Assembly: GCF_006384255.1 (NCBI RefSeq)
Contig: NZ_VCED01000002.1
Coordinates: 1 to 64,000, forward strand
Length of the DNA stretch: 64,000 nt
Source: Haemophilus seminalis
Lineage (GTDB): Bacteria; Pseudomonadota; Gammaproteobacteria; Enterobacterales; Pasteurellaceae
Reading direction: 5' to 3'
The notes under the pieces were generated by a model that was not told the DNA's origin, did not search any database, and saw nothing but the letters and a program-made list of their open reading frames with translations. Below, piece after piece: positions 39,433 to 49,519 of the stretch. Position 1 is the first letter of the stretch. Each line of letters begins with the position of its first letter. A program made the position numbers and the translations under genes.

Positions 39433-39464
39433 AAAAGTGCGGTGAGTTTTCATCGCACTTTTTT
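39433..39464. terminator. Terminator after tuf
   Basis: AAAAGTGCGGTGA pairs imperfectly with CATCGCACTTTT, followed by further T residues. One arm contains an uptake signal (39434-39442). Confidence 0.85.
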
Positions 39465-39497
39465 GCATTTATATCTAGCCACTGGGAATAGTGAAGA

Positions 39498-39542
39498 TAT
39501 AAAATAAGCTTTTGTGATTTTATCTCAAAAGCTTATTTTATA
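39498..39542. terminator. Perfect 17-bp inverted repeat between tuf and ppx
   Basis: TATAAAATAAGCTTTTG (39498-39514) and its exact complement (39526-39542) flank an 11-base loop. It lies 17 bases beyond the ppx stop on the minus strand. It looks like a terminator for ppx but is unusually long and perfect. Confidence 0.75.
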
Positions 39543-39559
39543 TAGTTAGTAAGACAGGA

Positions 39560-41089
39560 TTAATTAAAGATTAGTCCCATTTCCAAATCTTTTAGAAGAT
39601 TGCTTTCAATTCTTAATTCATTCCATATTAATGGGTTTCGTTCCAAGTAACCTTCTTCAAGCGTTAAGAGCCAATTATTGTCAGATCGTTGAGTTTGAAA
39701 GGTGAACGTTTTTAGATTTTCCGTGGCTTGACGTGATTTATTGAAAATTACCGCAAGACGGAGAATGCGTATAAGCGTGATGATATCTTGTTCATGATAA
39801 CGAGAAGATCGAAGAAATTCGTTTGGCTTGAGGTGCCCAGTATGCCAGTTAACGAGGGTGGTGAGTAAACGTTGCTGTTCACGGTCAAAACCAGGTAGTT
39901 CGATATTTTGTAAAATATAAGCAGAATGTTTTTGCAAACTTTTGTGATTGATGACAATACCTACTTCATGCAGGCGAGCAGCCCAAAGCAGGATTTCTCG
40001 CATTTCTTCAATACATGCTTGAGATTGCCAATGTTGATATTGAGCACTTAATAAATTTGCACTGTCAGCAACACGGTGAGCCTGTGCTTGATCTATATTA
40101 AATTGTTCACTTAATCCCCAAGCTGTGCGTGCACGAATGTCAGCAACTTGAAAGTTTTTTTCTAAGCTATAGATAACACCTTCACGTAGTGCTCCATCAG
40201 AATAACGCATCTGTTGAATATTTAATACCTCAAATATAGCACTTAAAATAGCCAGTCCGGGTACAAACACATCTACACGATCAGAATTTAAGCCATTGAT
40301 ATTCAGTGAAGTGAAATGATTAGCTCGTAGCGTTTGAGCGATAAGGGTATTTAATCGTTCTGTGGTAATAATACCATTAGGATCGATAGTTGAGGAAATA
40401 ACCTGAGAAACAGTTTTGATGGTTCCTGAGGAGCCCAGTACAGATTGCCAGCCAAGTTTACGATATTCAAAACCTAAATCTTCGATTTTATTTACCGCAC
40501 TTTGACGGGCTCGTTGGAAATTTTCTACTGAAATAATTCCATCTTTGAAAAATTGAGTGGCAAAGCTGACACAACCCATATGGCGACTTTCTGCAATAAG
40601 CGGGGTAAAGTCATCCCCTATGATTATTTCTGTTGAGCCACCACCGATATCAATTACCAGTTTACGGCCTTTTTCTGGCTGGGTATGACATACGCCGGCA
40701 TAGATTGTTTTGGCTTCTGTTTGCCCACTGATAATATTTATTGGATATGGGAAAACGCGGGCCGCCTGACGTAAGAATTCATCATTATTGACCGCGCGTC
40801 TTAATGTATAGGTACCGACGACGTTAACATTTTCCATCGGAAAACCTTGTAAACGTTCTGCAAATAATGCCAAACAGTTTATTCCTCGAGTAATTGCTTC
40901 TTGATTGAGTACGGCATTTTCATCTAATCCTTCTGCTAGTCTCACTTTTTGTTTTAAGCGAGAAAGGACTTGAATAGAACCATTCACAATACGTGCAATA
41001 ATCATATGAAAGCTGTTTGAGCCAAGATCAATTGCTGCAATTTCACGGACATTACCACGATGTTGTGAGGGTAATATTGCGTTATTCAT
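39560..41089 (-). CDS. ppx: Ppx/GppA-family exopolyphosphatase
   Basis: 509 residues from the ATG at 41089, preceded by AGGA; a start at 41125 would overlap tamB and add 12 unconserved residues. The ASKHA phosphatase core shows AAIDLGSNSFHMIIAR, GTYTLRRAVN and LVIDIGGGSTEIIIGD, followed by an HD-like C-terminal half (LWAARLHEVGIVINH). Removes terminal phosphate from polyphosphate or hydrolyses pppGpp; Ppx is favoured by length. It lies 7 bases after tamB. Confidence 0.9.
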   Translation of the reverse strand: MNNAILPSQHRGNVREIAAIDLGSNSFHMIIARIVNGSIQVLSRLKQKVRLAEGLDENAVLNQEAITRGINCLALFAERLQGFPMENVNVVGTYTLRRAVNNDEFLRQAARVFPYPINIISGQTEAKTIYAGVCHTQPEKGRKLVIDIGGGSTEIIIGDDFTPLIAESRHMGCVSFATQFFKDGIISVENFQRARQSAVNKIEDLGFEYRKLGWQSVLGSSGTIKTVSQVISSTIDPNGIITTERLNTLIAQTLRANHFTSLNINGLNSDRVDVFVPGLAILSAIFEVLNIQQMRYSDGALREGVIYSLEKNFQVADIRARTAWGLSEQFNIDQAQAHRVADSANLLSAQYQHWQSQACIEEMREILLWAARLHEVGIVINHKSLQKHSAYILQNIELPGFDREQQRLLTTLVNWHTGHLKPNEFLRSSRYHEQDIITLIRILRLAVIFNKSRQATENLKTFTFQTQRSDNNWLLTLEEGYLERNPLIWNELRIESNLLKDLEMGLIFN

Positions 41090-41096
41090 AAAATTC

Positions 41097-44000
41097 CTAA
41101 AATTCAAATTGATAAAGTAAGTCAAACACCTGGTTTGTACTAGAAACGGATTGAAAATAAAGTTGTGGCATTAAGCGGTAACGTAAGGTTACTTCTGCCA
41201 AGCCATCAAATAAGCCTACACCATATTTTATTTGTAAACGATTGGTGAGATTTCCGCTGACAGTCACTTTGGATTTATCACCCACACCCGATGTGCCAAG
41301 GTTTAAATCTTGGATACCAAAAGTCTCGCCAATACTTCCCACTAATTTACCGCTTTTTGAAAGCCCTAAGCCAAGTAATGCCGCCCCCACAGAGCCACTA
41401 GATCCAGCCTCACCACTATTTTCTAATGAACGACCCGTTAACAAATAAGAAAGTGCTTGATCTTGTGGTTTGCTTGGTTCGCTAAAGATGGTGACATCAG
41501 GTCTATCAGCCGTACCTATTACTCTCACACCAGCAGTAATTTTGCTGTCTTCCATTGCTTCTGGATTACGAATTGCTTCAATGTTTAACATCGGTTGTGA
41601 CGGTTGGCCTGAAAAGTTAATTTGTCCTTTTCGAATTAATAAATCTTGTCCAAAAGATGCATAGCGTCCTTTGGTTAAATTAATTTGCCCGAATAAACCT
41701 AAATTGCCCCTGTCTTGTTTCACAGAAAGTAAACCATCAAGATTGGTTTTTAAGCCATAGGCATCAAGGCTGACATCTTTACCAATATTGATGCGTAAAT
41801 CAGAACGAATATCCATGCCTGATTTTGTTTTTGCCGCAAATTCACGTTTAATCAGTTCTTCTTTGCTCTTATGAGGGCCATTTAAAATAACTTCATCTTC
41901 GCTCACTGGCTCAGCAGTATCTGGTAAGCTATCAATTCTAATTCGCGCCCAAGGAATATCCACTGTCCCGCTTAAATTCAATTCTTTCGGATTCGCTTTT
42001 ACCGTGATATTTGGACTGAAACGTAGTTTCGCCATAGAAGGAATATCCACGTTGAAATTATTTGCCTGAGCATTTAATTCTGTTGTCCAATGTTCGATAT
42101 TCGCCCAGTTTGCTCGGCCAGTTAAATTTAAACGACTATCGCTAGTTTCAATTTTGCCCTGTAAAGTGGAATTATTACCGTGGAAATGTACGGCAATATC
42201 GCCATCTGTAATATTGACTGGCATAGATTTTAATTTGGTACGAATATTGCGAATATTGAAGTCGCCATTTAATAATGGTTTCTCTAAATTCCCACCGAAA
42301 CTCAACTTCGAAACTACCTCACCATTCACTGATTCACCACTAGTAAGTAGCTGATTTGCGATAGACAAGTTTAGTCGTTCTATCGCAAGGGTTCCGCCAA
42401 GTTGACGATTTTTAGCCAGGTCATTTAAATGAATATCGCCTACAATCCTGCCTTGGTTATGCACATTGATGTCTGTTTTTAAAACCAAATTGTTATTTTG
42501 AATGTCGGCGTTAAGTGTTAATTTTGGAATATCCAATTTAAACGTACGGTAATCCAATTTTTGAGAGAAAGTTAAGTGATTGCCATCTACTTTTGCGCTA
42601 AATTGGAATGGTTTATCCGTAAACCAAGCAACATTACCTTGCGCTTGTAAGTTGCCTTTGAGGCTATCTTGTTCGATAAGTTTATTAACTAAATCCAAAT
42701 TAACATGTTTAAATTGGAAAGGAATATTCCCTTGCTTGCCCACATTGAAAGATTGTGGAAAACATAACTCTACATCTGTGTTTTTCCAGCAATGTGAAGC
42801 AATATTGGCTTGTGTTTGTTTGTGATCGTAAGACACCGTAATAGCTTGGTTAGATTTTACATCACCAATAGGTGTATCGAGTTTTGCTTGGGAAAGTGTG
42901 CCTTTCCACTGTTCTAAAGTGCGGTCAAAATGACCGTTAATTTGTAAATTTGCAGCAACAGGCTCACCTTGGGATTTAAGCGTTAACAAATGATTTTGTT
43001 CATCGCCAGATAAGGCGAGATCAAGTAAATGGAGTTTAACACTTTCACCGTAATGAAGTTGCTCTGCCTTAACATTGAATTGCCCTTTAGCTAAAGGATC
43101 GCTTTTGATATTCCCTTTTGCGCTCGCTTTAGATAACTGGAAACCTTGTAAGTGTAAATTAGACGAGGTTAAATCAAGATCAAGATTTGGACTGGTGAAC
43201 TGACCAGAAATAGCCGCATGCCCTTTCACATTGCCGCTTAAATCAGACCATAAACCACGCAAATTCGGTGCATCAACATCTAATACAAAATCAGAATGGT
43301 CATCTAATACACCTCTTGCGTTAAGATGATTTTCACCATATCTAACCTGCAAATCAGGTACTGTTAGAAGTACATTTTGATTAAGTGTTGCAGAGCCTTT
43401 TAAACTGATGGGTTTTGAAGACAGCGTCCCATTTAAATCGGCTACTGGCACTTCCACTTGCCAGCCTTGAGAGCCTGCAAAACCACGCGAATGCAATTTA
43501 CCAGATAGTGTTGCAGGCATGATAGGTACATAAAAACCGATATTCATTTTTTCTAAATCGGCTTGTACATCCCAGTTTGCGCCCTCTTTCCAGTTTGCAG
43601 TCCCCACAAATTCACTTTTACCGTCTAACGAAGCTATCCCTAATTTATTGACGGTTACTTCATAAAGTTTGCCGTCAGCATTAAGGTCCACTTGAGATGC
43701 GGGAATATAATCCATTCCATCTACGCCACCCTTAAGTTCAGCGTGATAATTCAGTAAATCCCCCGTGAGCTTAAGTGTCACATCATTAATTTTAAGTGGC
43801 GCCATTGTGTTTACAAAAGCGTATTGTCCTTTTGCCACATTTAATGTGAGATTTAAGGGCATTTTGTCTTGCGCTAATTGCACTTCACCATTCAGCTCAG
43901 CATCTAATACGCCTTTTGTTTTCAAAGAAAGTGAGGTTGATTTTTTCAGTGATCCCGAAAGCGTAAGATCGACATCACTCGCTGGCAGAATTTCTTTTCC

Positions 44001-44993
44001 AGCGGATTTCAACGGCTCCAAATGGGATTTTAAAGTTAAATCTAGTGGCATATCGCCATCAAGTTGTAATTTACCCTGTGAATAAAGATTACCCAACGAG
44101 CTTTCTACCGCTAATTTTTGTAATTGCAGTTGGTTATCGTCAGTATCCGCCTGTGCAATCAGGCTTGAGATTTCAATAGATTGAAGTGTTTCACCTTTTT
44201 CATTCACCGCTTGATAATGCCAGTTTTTGCCTTTAATCGCAGGGGTGTGTAAATCAAAAGGAAGAATTATTTCTGATACATTGCCTAAAAAAGCAGGCGT
44301 TAAAGATTGCTCAATCGCATCCCAATCTACAGGCTTATTCGACTGTTCGGCTTTCGGCTCTAATTTAACTTCAGGCAATTTTTTTGAAATAACTGAAATA
44401 TCGTTAATTTCAGTCGGCGCAAGAGTTAAGCCTTTTTCATTATTTAAACTTACCGCACTTTTAAAATGACAGAGAGTAAGATGAGTTTGATCAACATTTA
44501 CAGATAAATCTTGCACTGCCAAATTTTCTGCATTGATACTAATCGGCAAGGAAATGCGTTTCATCGAGCCAGAGTTTGAATCATCAGGTGTTGATGGAGG
44601 CAGTAATGCGGTATTAATCGCAATCGTTGGTTTATTTAAAGTGAAATCACGTAAACAAACCTCACGTGAAAGCAAACAACCGAAATCAAGCTGTAAACGT
44701 GCTTGTGCAATATGAGTATCAATCCCTGCGGTTTGATAACGAACATTATTTAGCACCAAGCCATTTTGTAGTCCGCCTTCAATTTGCTCAACAGAAAAAC
44801 TATCAAGCATTTTATCGGCAAATTGAATTAAACCTCTTTGCCCTGCATCGAAAGAAAGTGCCCCAGCAACACCTAAAACGGGCACTAAAATGACCGCACT
44901 TCCGATACAAACAGCCTTGCGTACCCAATGTTTTTTATTAGGTTGAACAGGTGATTTTGGTGAAGTTTCTGATGGTTGTAGTTGTTCTGTCAT
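41097..44993 (-). CDS. tamB: TamB: inner-membrane bridge of the TAM translocation complex
   Basis: 1298 residues. One N-terminal membrane anchor (about 26-50) is followed by a very long beta-rich AsmA/TamB region with repeated motifs, and the C-terminal DUF490 part (about 1000-1298) with QPMLNIEAIRNPE and SYLLTGRSLENSG. It ends in an aromatic VFDLLYQFEF. TamB spans the periplasm and with TamA aids outer-membrane protein or lipid transport. It lies 9 bases after tamA. Several uptake signals fall inside it. Confidence 0.93.
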   Translation of the reverse strand: MTEQLQPSETSPKSPVQPNKKHWVRKAVCIGSAVILVPVLGVAGALSFDAGQRGLIQFADKMLDSFSVEQIEGGLQNGLVLNNVRYQTAGIDTHIAQARLQLDFGCLLSREVCLRDFTLNKPTIAINTALLPPSTPDDSNSGSMKRISLPISINAENLAVQDLSVNVDQTHLTLCHFKSAVSLNNEKGLTLAPTEINDISVISKKLPEVKLEPKAEQSNKPVDWDAIEQSLTPAFLGNVSEIILPFDLHTPAIKGKNWHYQAVNEKGETLQSIEISSLIAQADTDDNQLQLQKLAVESSLGNLYSQGKLQLDGDMPLDLTLKSHLEPLKSAGKEILPASDVDLTLSGSLKKSTSLSLKTKGVLDAELNGEVQLAQDKMPLNLTLNVAKGQYAFVNTMAPLKINDVTLKLTGDLLNYHAELKGGVDGMDYIPASQVDLNADGKLYEVTVNKLGIASLDGKSEFVGTANWKEGANWDVQADLEKMNIGFYVPIMPATLSGKLHSRGFAGSQGWQVEVPVADLNGTLSSKPISLKGSATLNQNVLLTVPDLQVRYGENHLNARGVLDDHSDFVLDVDAPNLRGLWSDLSGNVKGHAAISGQFTSPNLDLDLTSSNLHLQGFQLSKASAKGNIKSDPLAKGQFNVKAEQLHYGESVKLHLLDLALSGDEQNHLLTLKSQGEPVAANLQINGHFDRTLEQWKGTLSQAKLDTPIGDVKSNQAITVSYDHKQTQANIASHCWKNTDVELCFPQSFNVGKQGNIPFQFKHVNLDLVNKLIEQDSLKGNLQAQGNVAWFTDKPFQFSAKVDGNHLTFSQKLDYRTFKLDIPKLTLNADIQNNNLVLKTDINVHNQGRIVGDIHLNDLAKNRQLGGTLAIERLNLSIANQLLTSGESVNGEVVSKLSFGGNLEKPLLNGDFNIRNIRTKLKSMPVNITDGDIAVHFHGNNSTLQGKIETSDSRLNLTGRANWANIEHWTTELNAQANNFNVDIPSMAKLRFSPNITVKANPKELNLSGTVDIPWARIRIDSLPDTAEPVSEDEVILNGPHKSKEELIKREFAAKTKSGMDIRSDLRINIGKDVSLDAYGLKTNLDGLLSVKQDRGNLGLFGQINLTKGRYASFGQDLLIRKGQINFSGQPSQPMLNIEAIRNPEAMEDSKITAGVRVIGTADRPDVTIFSEPSKPQDQALSYLLTGRSLENSGEAGSSGSVGAALLGLGLSKSGKLVGSIGETFGIQDLNLGTSGVGDKSKVTVSGNLTNRLQIKYGVGLFDGLAEVTLRYRLMPQLYFQSVSSTNQVFDLLYQFEF

Positions 44994-45002
44994 AAATTCA
45001 CC

Positions 45003-46739
45003 TTAAATTTCTGTACCAAGTCCGATGTAAAATTGAATATTTTTGCTGTTATCTTTATCACGAATCGGGGTGGCAATATCAAATTTAATCGCGCCCACTG
45101 GTGATGCCCAACGAACACCAACGCCTGCGCCATAACGCAATTCTTTAGTGGTGTAATCATTGGCTGCTAATCCACTATCTGCGAAGGTTGCCGCCCACCA
45201 ATTCGGATAAACTTGATATTGATATTCTAAAGAACCCGCAAGTAATCGCGAGCCACCAACCAATTTTCCGTTTTTATTTTTAGGCGCAATTTTTTTATAG
45301 CCGTAACCGCGTACACTACGATCGCCACCAGCAAAGAAACGAAGTGCGGGCGGAATTTTTTCAATATCCTTTGTATGTAAATACCCAACTTCAGCACGAG
45401 CAACGATACGGTGATTTTCCGCATAAGTACGAATCCATGCACTAGAGGCTTGCACTTTTACGAAAGACGCTTCCGATAACCAAACTTTGTTACCCACATC
45501 AAACGTGATTTTTTGTACGTCGCCCCAAGTTGCAAAAGAACCGCCACGTAATCGGGTGCGAGTAAATCCGACCGTTGGATAAAGCAGGAAAGTTTTATCA
45601 GTTATATCGGCTTGTGTAAAACTGTCGTATCGTGCACGAAGTCCGCCAAAATATTGCCAGCCATGGGCGTTGTTCCAATAACGTAACGCGGACAACGTAA
45701 GCGCTCTTGTATTGGTATCATTCTCTTTTTCACCTTCCCAACCGACAGAGTAATCATAGTAATAATTTAATGGATTTTTAAGTAGAGGCATTCGATAAGT
45801 TGCCTCTAAAGTTTGTTTTGGGGCAGAGAGATAAAGATTAGTGCGGAAACTATGTCCACGGCTATTAATCCACGGTTTTGTCCAACCAATTTGAGTATGC
45901 ACGCCACCATCAGTTGCAAAGCCCACCCCTAGTTCCATCGCATTTTTTTTACGTGGATAAAGAATAATCTCCACATCCACAGTTTTGCTTTTATGATTAA
46001 CATTAGGTTGAACTAATACTGAGCTAAACCAATTTGAAGATGAAAAATCGCTGGTTAAATCCGATAAGTTATTCATTAAATACGGATCACCAGATTTGAT
46101 GTTAAGAATATTATTTAAGTAATCATCCCGAATTTGTGAATGGCTAAAAGTAATATTGCCATAATGATAACGAACGCCGCTATCAAATAACATTCGCCAC
46201 CATGCTTGGTGGGTTTCAGGGCTGATTTCTAAACGTGAAATTTTAAATTCTCCATCAAAATATCCACGATTTAATGCTAAACGTGAGATCGCTGTTTTGT
46301 AATCATCGTAAGTTTGGTGTTCAACCAAAACGCCTTCTTTCGGCAAGTTTTTACGTAATGCATCAAAATTCTCATCTTGTGCGGCTTCCCCTTCAATTTG
46401 CACATCAGTGCCCGCAATTTTTGTTGGCTCGCCAGGTGTAACATGAGCAATCAATAAATCACGTTTGCCTTGACGCTGTTTTCGTTCAAAACGCACGGAA
46501 GATTCATAATAGCCGAATACCCGCAAGCCGCGATCTACGGCTTTACTTACTAGGTGTTGATAACGTTCTGAGCCATCCATTTCTTCTTTATTGATGAGTT
46601 GAACATTAAGATCGGTATTACGAATAGCACGAAATCCACGGATACCTTGAATTTCAATATCCACCGTTTGTTCAGCTAAAGCAGCTAGGCTAGGAAAAAA
46701 AAGAAAAAGTGCGGTGAGTTTTAGCGGTTTTTTATTCAT
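45003..46739 (-). CDS. tamA: TamA: Omp85-family outer-membrane protein
   Basis: 578 residues. Signal peptide about 1-22 (FFPSLAALA), three POTRA domains (about 25-260) and a 16-strand barrel with [13 protein letters not shown] (the RGY lid-lock motif of Omp85 proteins) and a C-terminal aromatic end [11 protein letters not shown]. It works with TamB, encoded immediately downstream. Two outer-membrane adhesin or receptor genes in the window are plausible clients, but that is inference. Confidence 0.94.
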   Translation of the reverse strand: MNKKPLKLTALFLFFPSLAALAEQTVDIEIQGIRGFRAIRNTDLNVQLINKEEMDGSERYQHLVSKAVDRGLRVFGYYESSVRFERKQRQGKRDLLIAHVTPGEPTKIAGTDVQIEGEAAQDENFDALRKNLPKEGVLVEHQTYDDYKTAISRLALNRGYFDGEFKISRLEISPETHQAWWRMLFDSGVRYHYGNITFSHSQIRDDYLNNILNIKSGDPYLMNNLSDLTSDFSSSNWFSSVLVQPNVNHKSKTVDVEIILYPRKKNAMELGVGFATDGGVHTQIGWTKPWINSRGHSFRTNLYLSAPKQTLEATYRMPLLKNPLNYYYDYSVGWEGEKENDTNTRALTLSALRYWNNAHGWQYFGGLRARYDSFTQADITDKTFLLYPTVGFTRTRLRGGSFATWGDVQKITFDVGNKVWLSEASFVKVQASSAWIRTYAENHRIVARAEVGYLHTKDIEKIPPALRFFAGGDRSVRGYGYKKIAPKNKNGKLVGGSRLLAGSLEYQYQVYPNWWAATFADSGLAANDYTTKELRYGAGVGVRWASPVGAIKFDIATPIRDKDNSKNIQFYIGLGTEI

Positions 46740-46861
46740 GCTTAAATGCTACTAGGTATTATCGTTGCACATTAGTGGCTATAGTCTACGGATATGTAAA
46801 AGATGATCAATGCTATTTATCATTTCTTGTCATAATTTTTATGCTTGAATGTGGGTAAACA

Positions 46862-47179
46862 TTAATAAGCTGTTTCAATAGGTAATTCTGCTCGACACCA
46901 GCCATCAAATCCACCAATAATACTAAACACATTTTCATAGCCTTGTTCCACTAGAAAGGTCGCCACATTTTTACTGCTTACGCCATGATAACAACTCACA
47001 ATAATGGGGGAGTCAAAATCGACTAACTCTTCAAATTGCAAAAAACTTTGGTTCGTTAAATGAAAAGCACCTTTAGGATGCGAGTGGGTAAAGCGAGTAT
47101 CATCGCGAATATCGGCTAACACTGCCCCTTGCTGAACCATTTCCCAAGCTTGTTGTGGCGTAATTTCTTTAAATGACAT
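46862..47179 (-). CDS. glpE: Thiosulfate sulfurtransferase GlpE
   Basis: 105 residues, a single cytoplasmic rhodanese domain without a signal peptide. [22 protein letters not shown] and the active-site loop [13 protein letters not shown] with its cysteine match GlpE. It transfers sulfur from thiosulfate to cyanide or thioredoxin. It starts directly after the rarD stop codon (no gap), so the two are cotranscribed. Confidence 0.92.
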   Translation of the reverse strand: MSFKEITPQQAWEMVQQGAVLADIRDDTRFTHSHPKGAFHLTNQSFLQFEELVDFDSPIIVSCYHGVSSKNVATFLVEQGYENVFSIIGGFDGWCRAELPIETAY

Positions 47180-48058
47180 TTATAAACTTCCTTTTGCGTG
47201 CTGTTTGTACACACCATCAATCACAATAAGAATCATAGCGAGCACTAAACAAATAAAAAGCGGATAACTTTCGGCATCAATTTGTTCACCGATAAAAAAC
47301 GACACAAAAACCATCATTATGGTTTCCACATAACCAAGTAAGCCAAGCAAATTCATCGGTAGCATATTGCTAGCGATCACATAAGCAATCAATGCCGTGC
47401 CGCTAATTAATCCAAGCAACACAAGCAGCCCCCAAATATTAGGATTACTTTGTTCAACCACTGCAAAATCTGTTTGCAACGCAAAATAAATGCTAATTGG
47501 GATTAGGCTTAACATCTCTAAACAAAAAGAAGCTAGATCACTATTTTTTAATGCTTTTCTAACGGAAAAATAAGTAGTATAGCCAACACAAATCACAATG
47601 GCTTCCCAAGAAAGCCCACCTTTTAACACGATATTAGAAATTACACCCAATGCGGCAATCACGACTGCAATAAATTTGAATGTTGAAATACGTTCTTTAA
47701 AAATTAATCGACCTGCTGCCACCATCACAATTGGCAAAAGTAAATAACCAAAAGACACGCTCAATGAACTGCCATTATTCGGCGCCCAAAGAAAAAGCCA
47801 CATTTGAAAACCCATCAATAAGCCGCAAAAAAGATAGGGCAATGCCAAGTGCGGTTGTTTTTTGATGAGTTTTAAGCGATGAATCAACGCATTTTTCTGC
47901 TTAAAAATAAACACGGAAAGGACAACAAAAGGAAACGTAAAAATCATCCGATAACCAAAAATATCCGTGCCGCTCAAAGGTTTTAACAGCGTAGAAAAAT
48001 AATACATATAGCCAAATAGAAATGAGGCAAGTAATGAAACGAGAACACCTTTAAACAT
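47180..48058 (-). CDS. rarD: RarD-type EamA permease
   Basis: 292 residues with ten hydrophobic helices of the EamA/DMT family. LFGYMYYFSTLLKPLSGTDIFGYRMIFTFPF and FLWAPNNGSSLSVSFGYLLLPIVMV match RarD. Members export small metabolites; the RarD substrate is not established. It precedes glpE in the same operon. An uptake signal lies inside at 47847-47855. Confidence 0.88.
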   Translation of the reverse strand: MFKGVLVSLLASFLFGYMYYFSTLLKPLSGTDIFGYRMIFTFPFVVLSVFIFKQKNALIHRLKLIKKQPHLALPYLFCGLLMGFQMWLFLWAPNNGSSLSVSFGYLLLPIVMVAAGRLIFKERISTFKFIAVVIAALGVISNIVLKGGLSWEAIVICVGYTTYFSVRKALKNSDLASFCLEMLSLIPISIYFALQTDFAVVEQSNPNIWGLLVLLGLISGTALIAYVIASNMLPMNLLGLLGYVETIMMVFVSFFIGEQIDAESYPLFICLVLAMILIVIDGVYKQHAKGSL

Positions 48059-48089
48059 AAGAAATCCTTATTCTAAACAGCTAATCATT

Positions 48090-48968
48090 CTATTCTAACA
48101 TCGCCCAAAATGCACGGATTAAGGGCTGTTCGAGATTCCTTTTTTGGGTACAAATAACCAATTCAAAAGGCTCAACAGGCTTATCAAGATTAAGTCTGGA
48201 AATTTGATTATTCATTGGACTATTGTCAATGACCACATCAGGCAACATCGCTAATCCGAATCCCAATCCCACCATCGGAACAATCCCTTCATGCCCCGCA
48301 ACGGTAGCATAAATTTTCGGATGTTTAATGTGTTTCTCCCGTAGCCATTGTTCAATCCGTTGCCGAGCATGCCCTTCAACAGGGAAAATAAAAGGCATTT
48401 GCTGCCAATTAATGGGTTTTTCTTGCAGTAATTGTGTCGCCAAACAAGCCACGCGCGGTGCAATTAAAGACAAACTAATATCATCAATTTTATGAAATAC
48501 CACACTGGATGGTAGATTATTCGGCTTACCCGCAATAGCGAGGTCGACTTGTTGGGTTTGAATCAACTCTAATGCAAGCGCTGGATCGCCCGTCGTCAGC
48601 TGAATTTCCACTTTAGGATAACGTTGTCGAAATTCTTTAAGTACGTGCGGAAGATGGCTATAAGATGCGGTTACAGAGCAAAAAAGTTTAATTTCACCGC
48701 AAAGTTCATTTGATTCATCCTTGAGCTGTTGTTTAAATTGTTGCCAGCTTTGCCATTCTGTTTTAGCAAATTGCAAAAATTTCTCACCATATTCAGTAAG
48801 TTTGACTTGACGATTATCACGGATAAAAAGTGTCTTCCCTAACTCGTCTTCTAACCGTTGAATTTGACGGGAAAGCGTAGAGGGAGACATGTGGTTTTGG
48901 ATGGCGGTTTTAGCGAAATTTTTTGTATCACTAAGGTGGATGAATATTTGTAGGTCGTTAAATTCCAT
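48090..48968 (-). CDS. ilvY: LysR-type regulator IlvY
   Basis: 292 residues. The N-terminal HTH (about 1-60) shows LQIFIHLSDTKNFAKTAIQNHMSPSTLSRQIQRLEDELG, then an effector domain. It is divergent from ilvC, the gene IlvY activates in response to acetolactate or acetohydroxybutyrate. The usual short shared promoter is absent: 551 bases and a structured element separate the two genes, so coupled control may be altered. Confidence 0.92.
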   Translation of the reverse strand: MEFNDLQIFIHLSDTKNFAKTAIQNHMSPSTLSRQIQRLEDELGKTLFIRDNRQVKLTEYGEKFLQFAKTEWQSWQQFKQQLKDESNELCGEIKLFCSVTASYSHLPHVLKEFRQRYPKVEIQLTTGDPALALELIQTQQVDLAIAGKPNNLPSSVVFHKIDDISLSLIAPRVACLATQLLQEKPINWQQMPFIFPVEGHARQRIEQWLREKHIKHPKIYATVAGHEGIVPMVGLGFGLAMLPDVVIDNSPMNNQISRLNLDKPVEPFELVICTQKRNLEQPLIRAFWAMLE

Positions 48969-48989
48969 AATTTCTTTTTTTATTTAATA

Positions 48990-49354
48990 TCGGGTTTCGC
49001 CGATGGCGACTTACTTTCTTTTGCTTGTACAAAAGAAAGTAAGCAAAGAAAAATACACCCCAGTTAAATCGCTGATCTTTGCTTTGTTTCAATTTTCTTT
49101 ACGGCAATTTTCTAAACTCGCTACGCTCAAACAGACGAAAATTGCCTAAAAATTGAAAGTCACAAAGGCGATTTATATGGGGCTTAGGATGTATTAGAGC
49201 ATTATTTGAAAGTGCAGTTGATTATAAGATTATTTTTTATGATGAAAAATATTCAATTTTTCAGGAAATAAGGCAAAGCAGGGTGTGCTTTCTTTTTGCC
49301 TACTTTTACTTTGCACAAGCAAAGAAAAAGTAGGTCGCTCATCGAGCGAAATAC
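48990..49354. repeat. Structured intergenic element with long terminal inverted repeats
   Basis: The outer repeats (about 48995-49061 and 49281-49353) are imperfect complements, each starting TTTCGC..GATG.GCGAC and ending in CACCC. Each arm also folds on itself: the left has a perfect 13-bp stem (49010-49022 with 49031-49043), the right a stem CCTACTTTT-CTTTGC with GCAAAG-AAAGTAGG. The core (about 49058-49185) is a third nested palindrome, with AAATCGC/GCGATTT outside and GGCAATTTTC/GAAAATTGCC inside. No ORF is supported. It resembles a MITE-like or palindromic repeat element. Confidence 0.8.
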
Positions 49355-49380
49355 GATGCCAATTCACAAAAAACAAAATA

Positions 49381-49519
49381 ATTGCATAAATTGCAACATT
49401 ACATTCCTATAATATCACTTTACGCAATCACAAAAAACTTTATAATCCCATCCACAACAAAAAAATATGCAAACACAACATCATACAATTATTCACCTTA
49501 CACAATTAAGGACAACAAA
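49381..49519 (+). promoter_or_regulatory. Candidate IlvY operator and ilvC leader
   Basis: ATTGCATAAATTGCAAC at 49381-49397 holds a TTGCAT/TTGCAA repeat with TGCA halves, of the T-N11-A type expected for a LysR regulator. The remaining 120 bases are AT-rich up to AAGGA before the ATG at 49520. No other start is supported in it. Confidence 0.5.

Noticed and set aside
42154..44893. Several 60-106-codon plus-strand ORFs inside tamB
   Set aside because: All are shadows of the conserved tamB reading frame on the opposite strand.
49382..49519. 46-residue N-terminal extension of IlvC
   Set aside because: Unconserved, no ribosome site, and it covers the putative operator; the conserved MANYFNTL start has AAGGA upstream.
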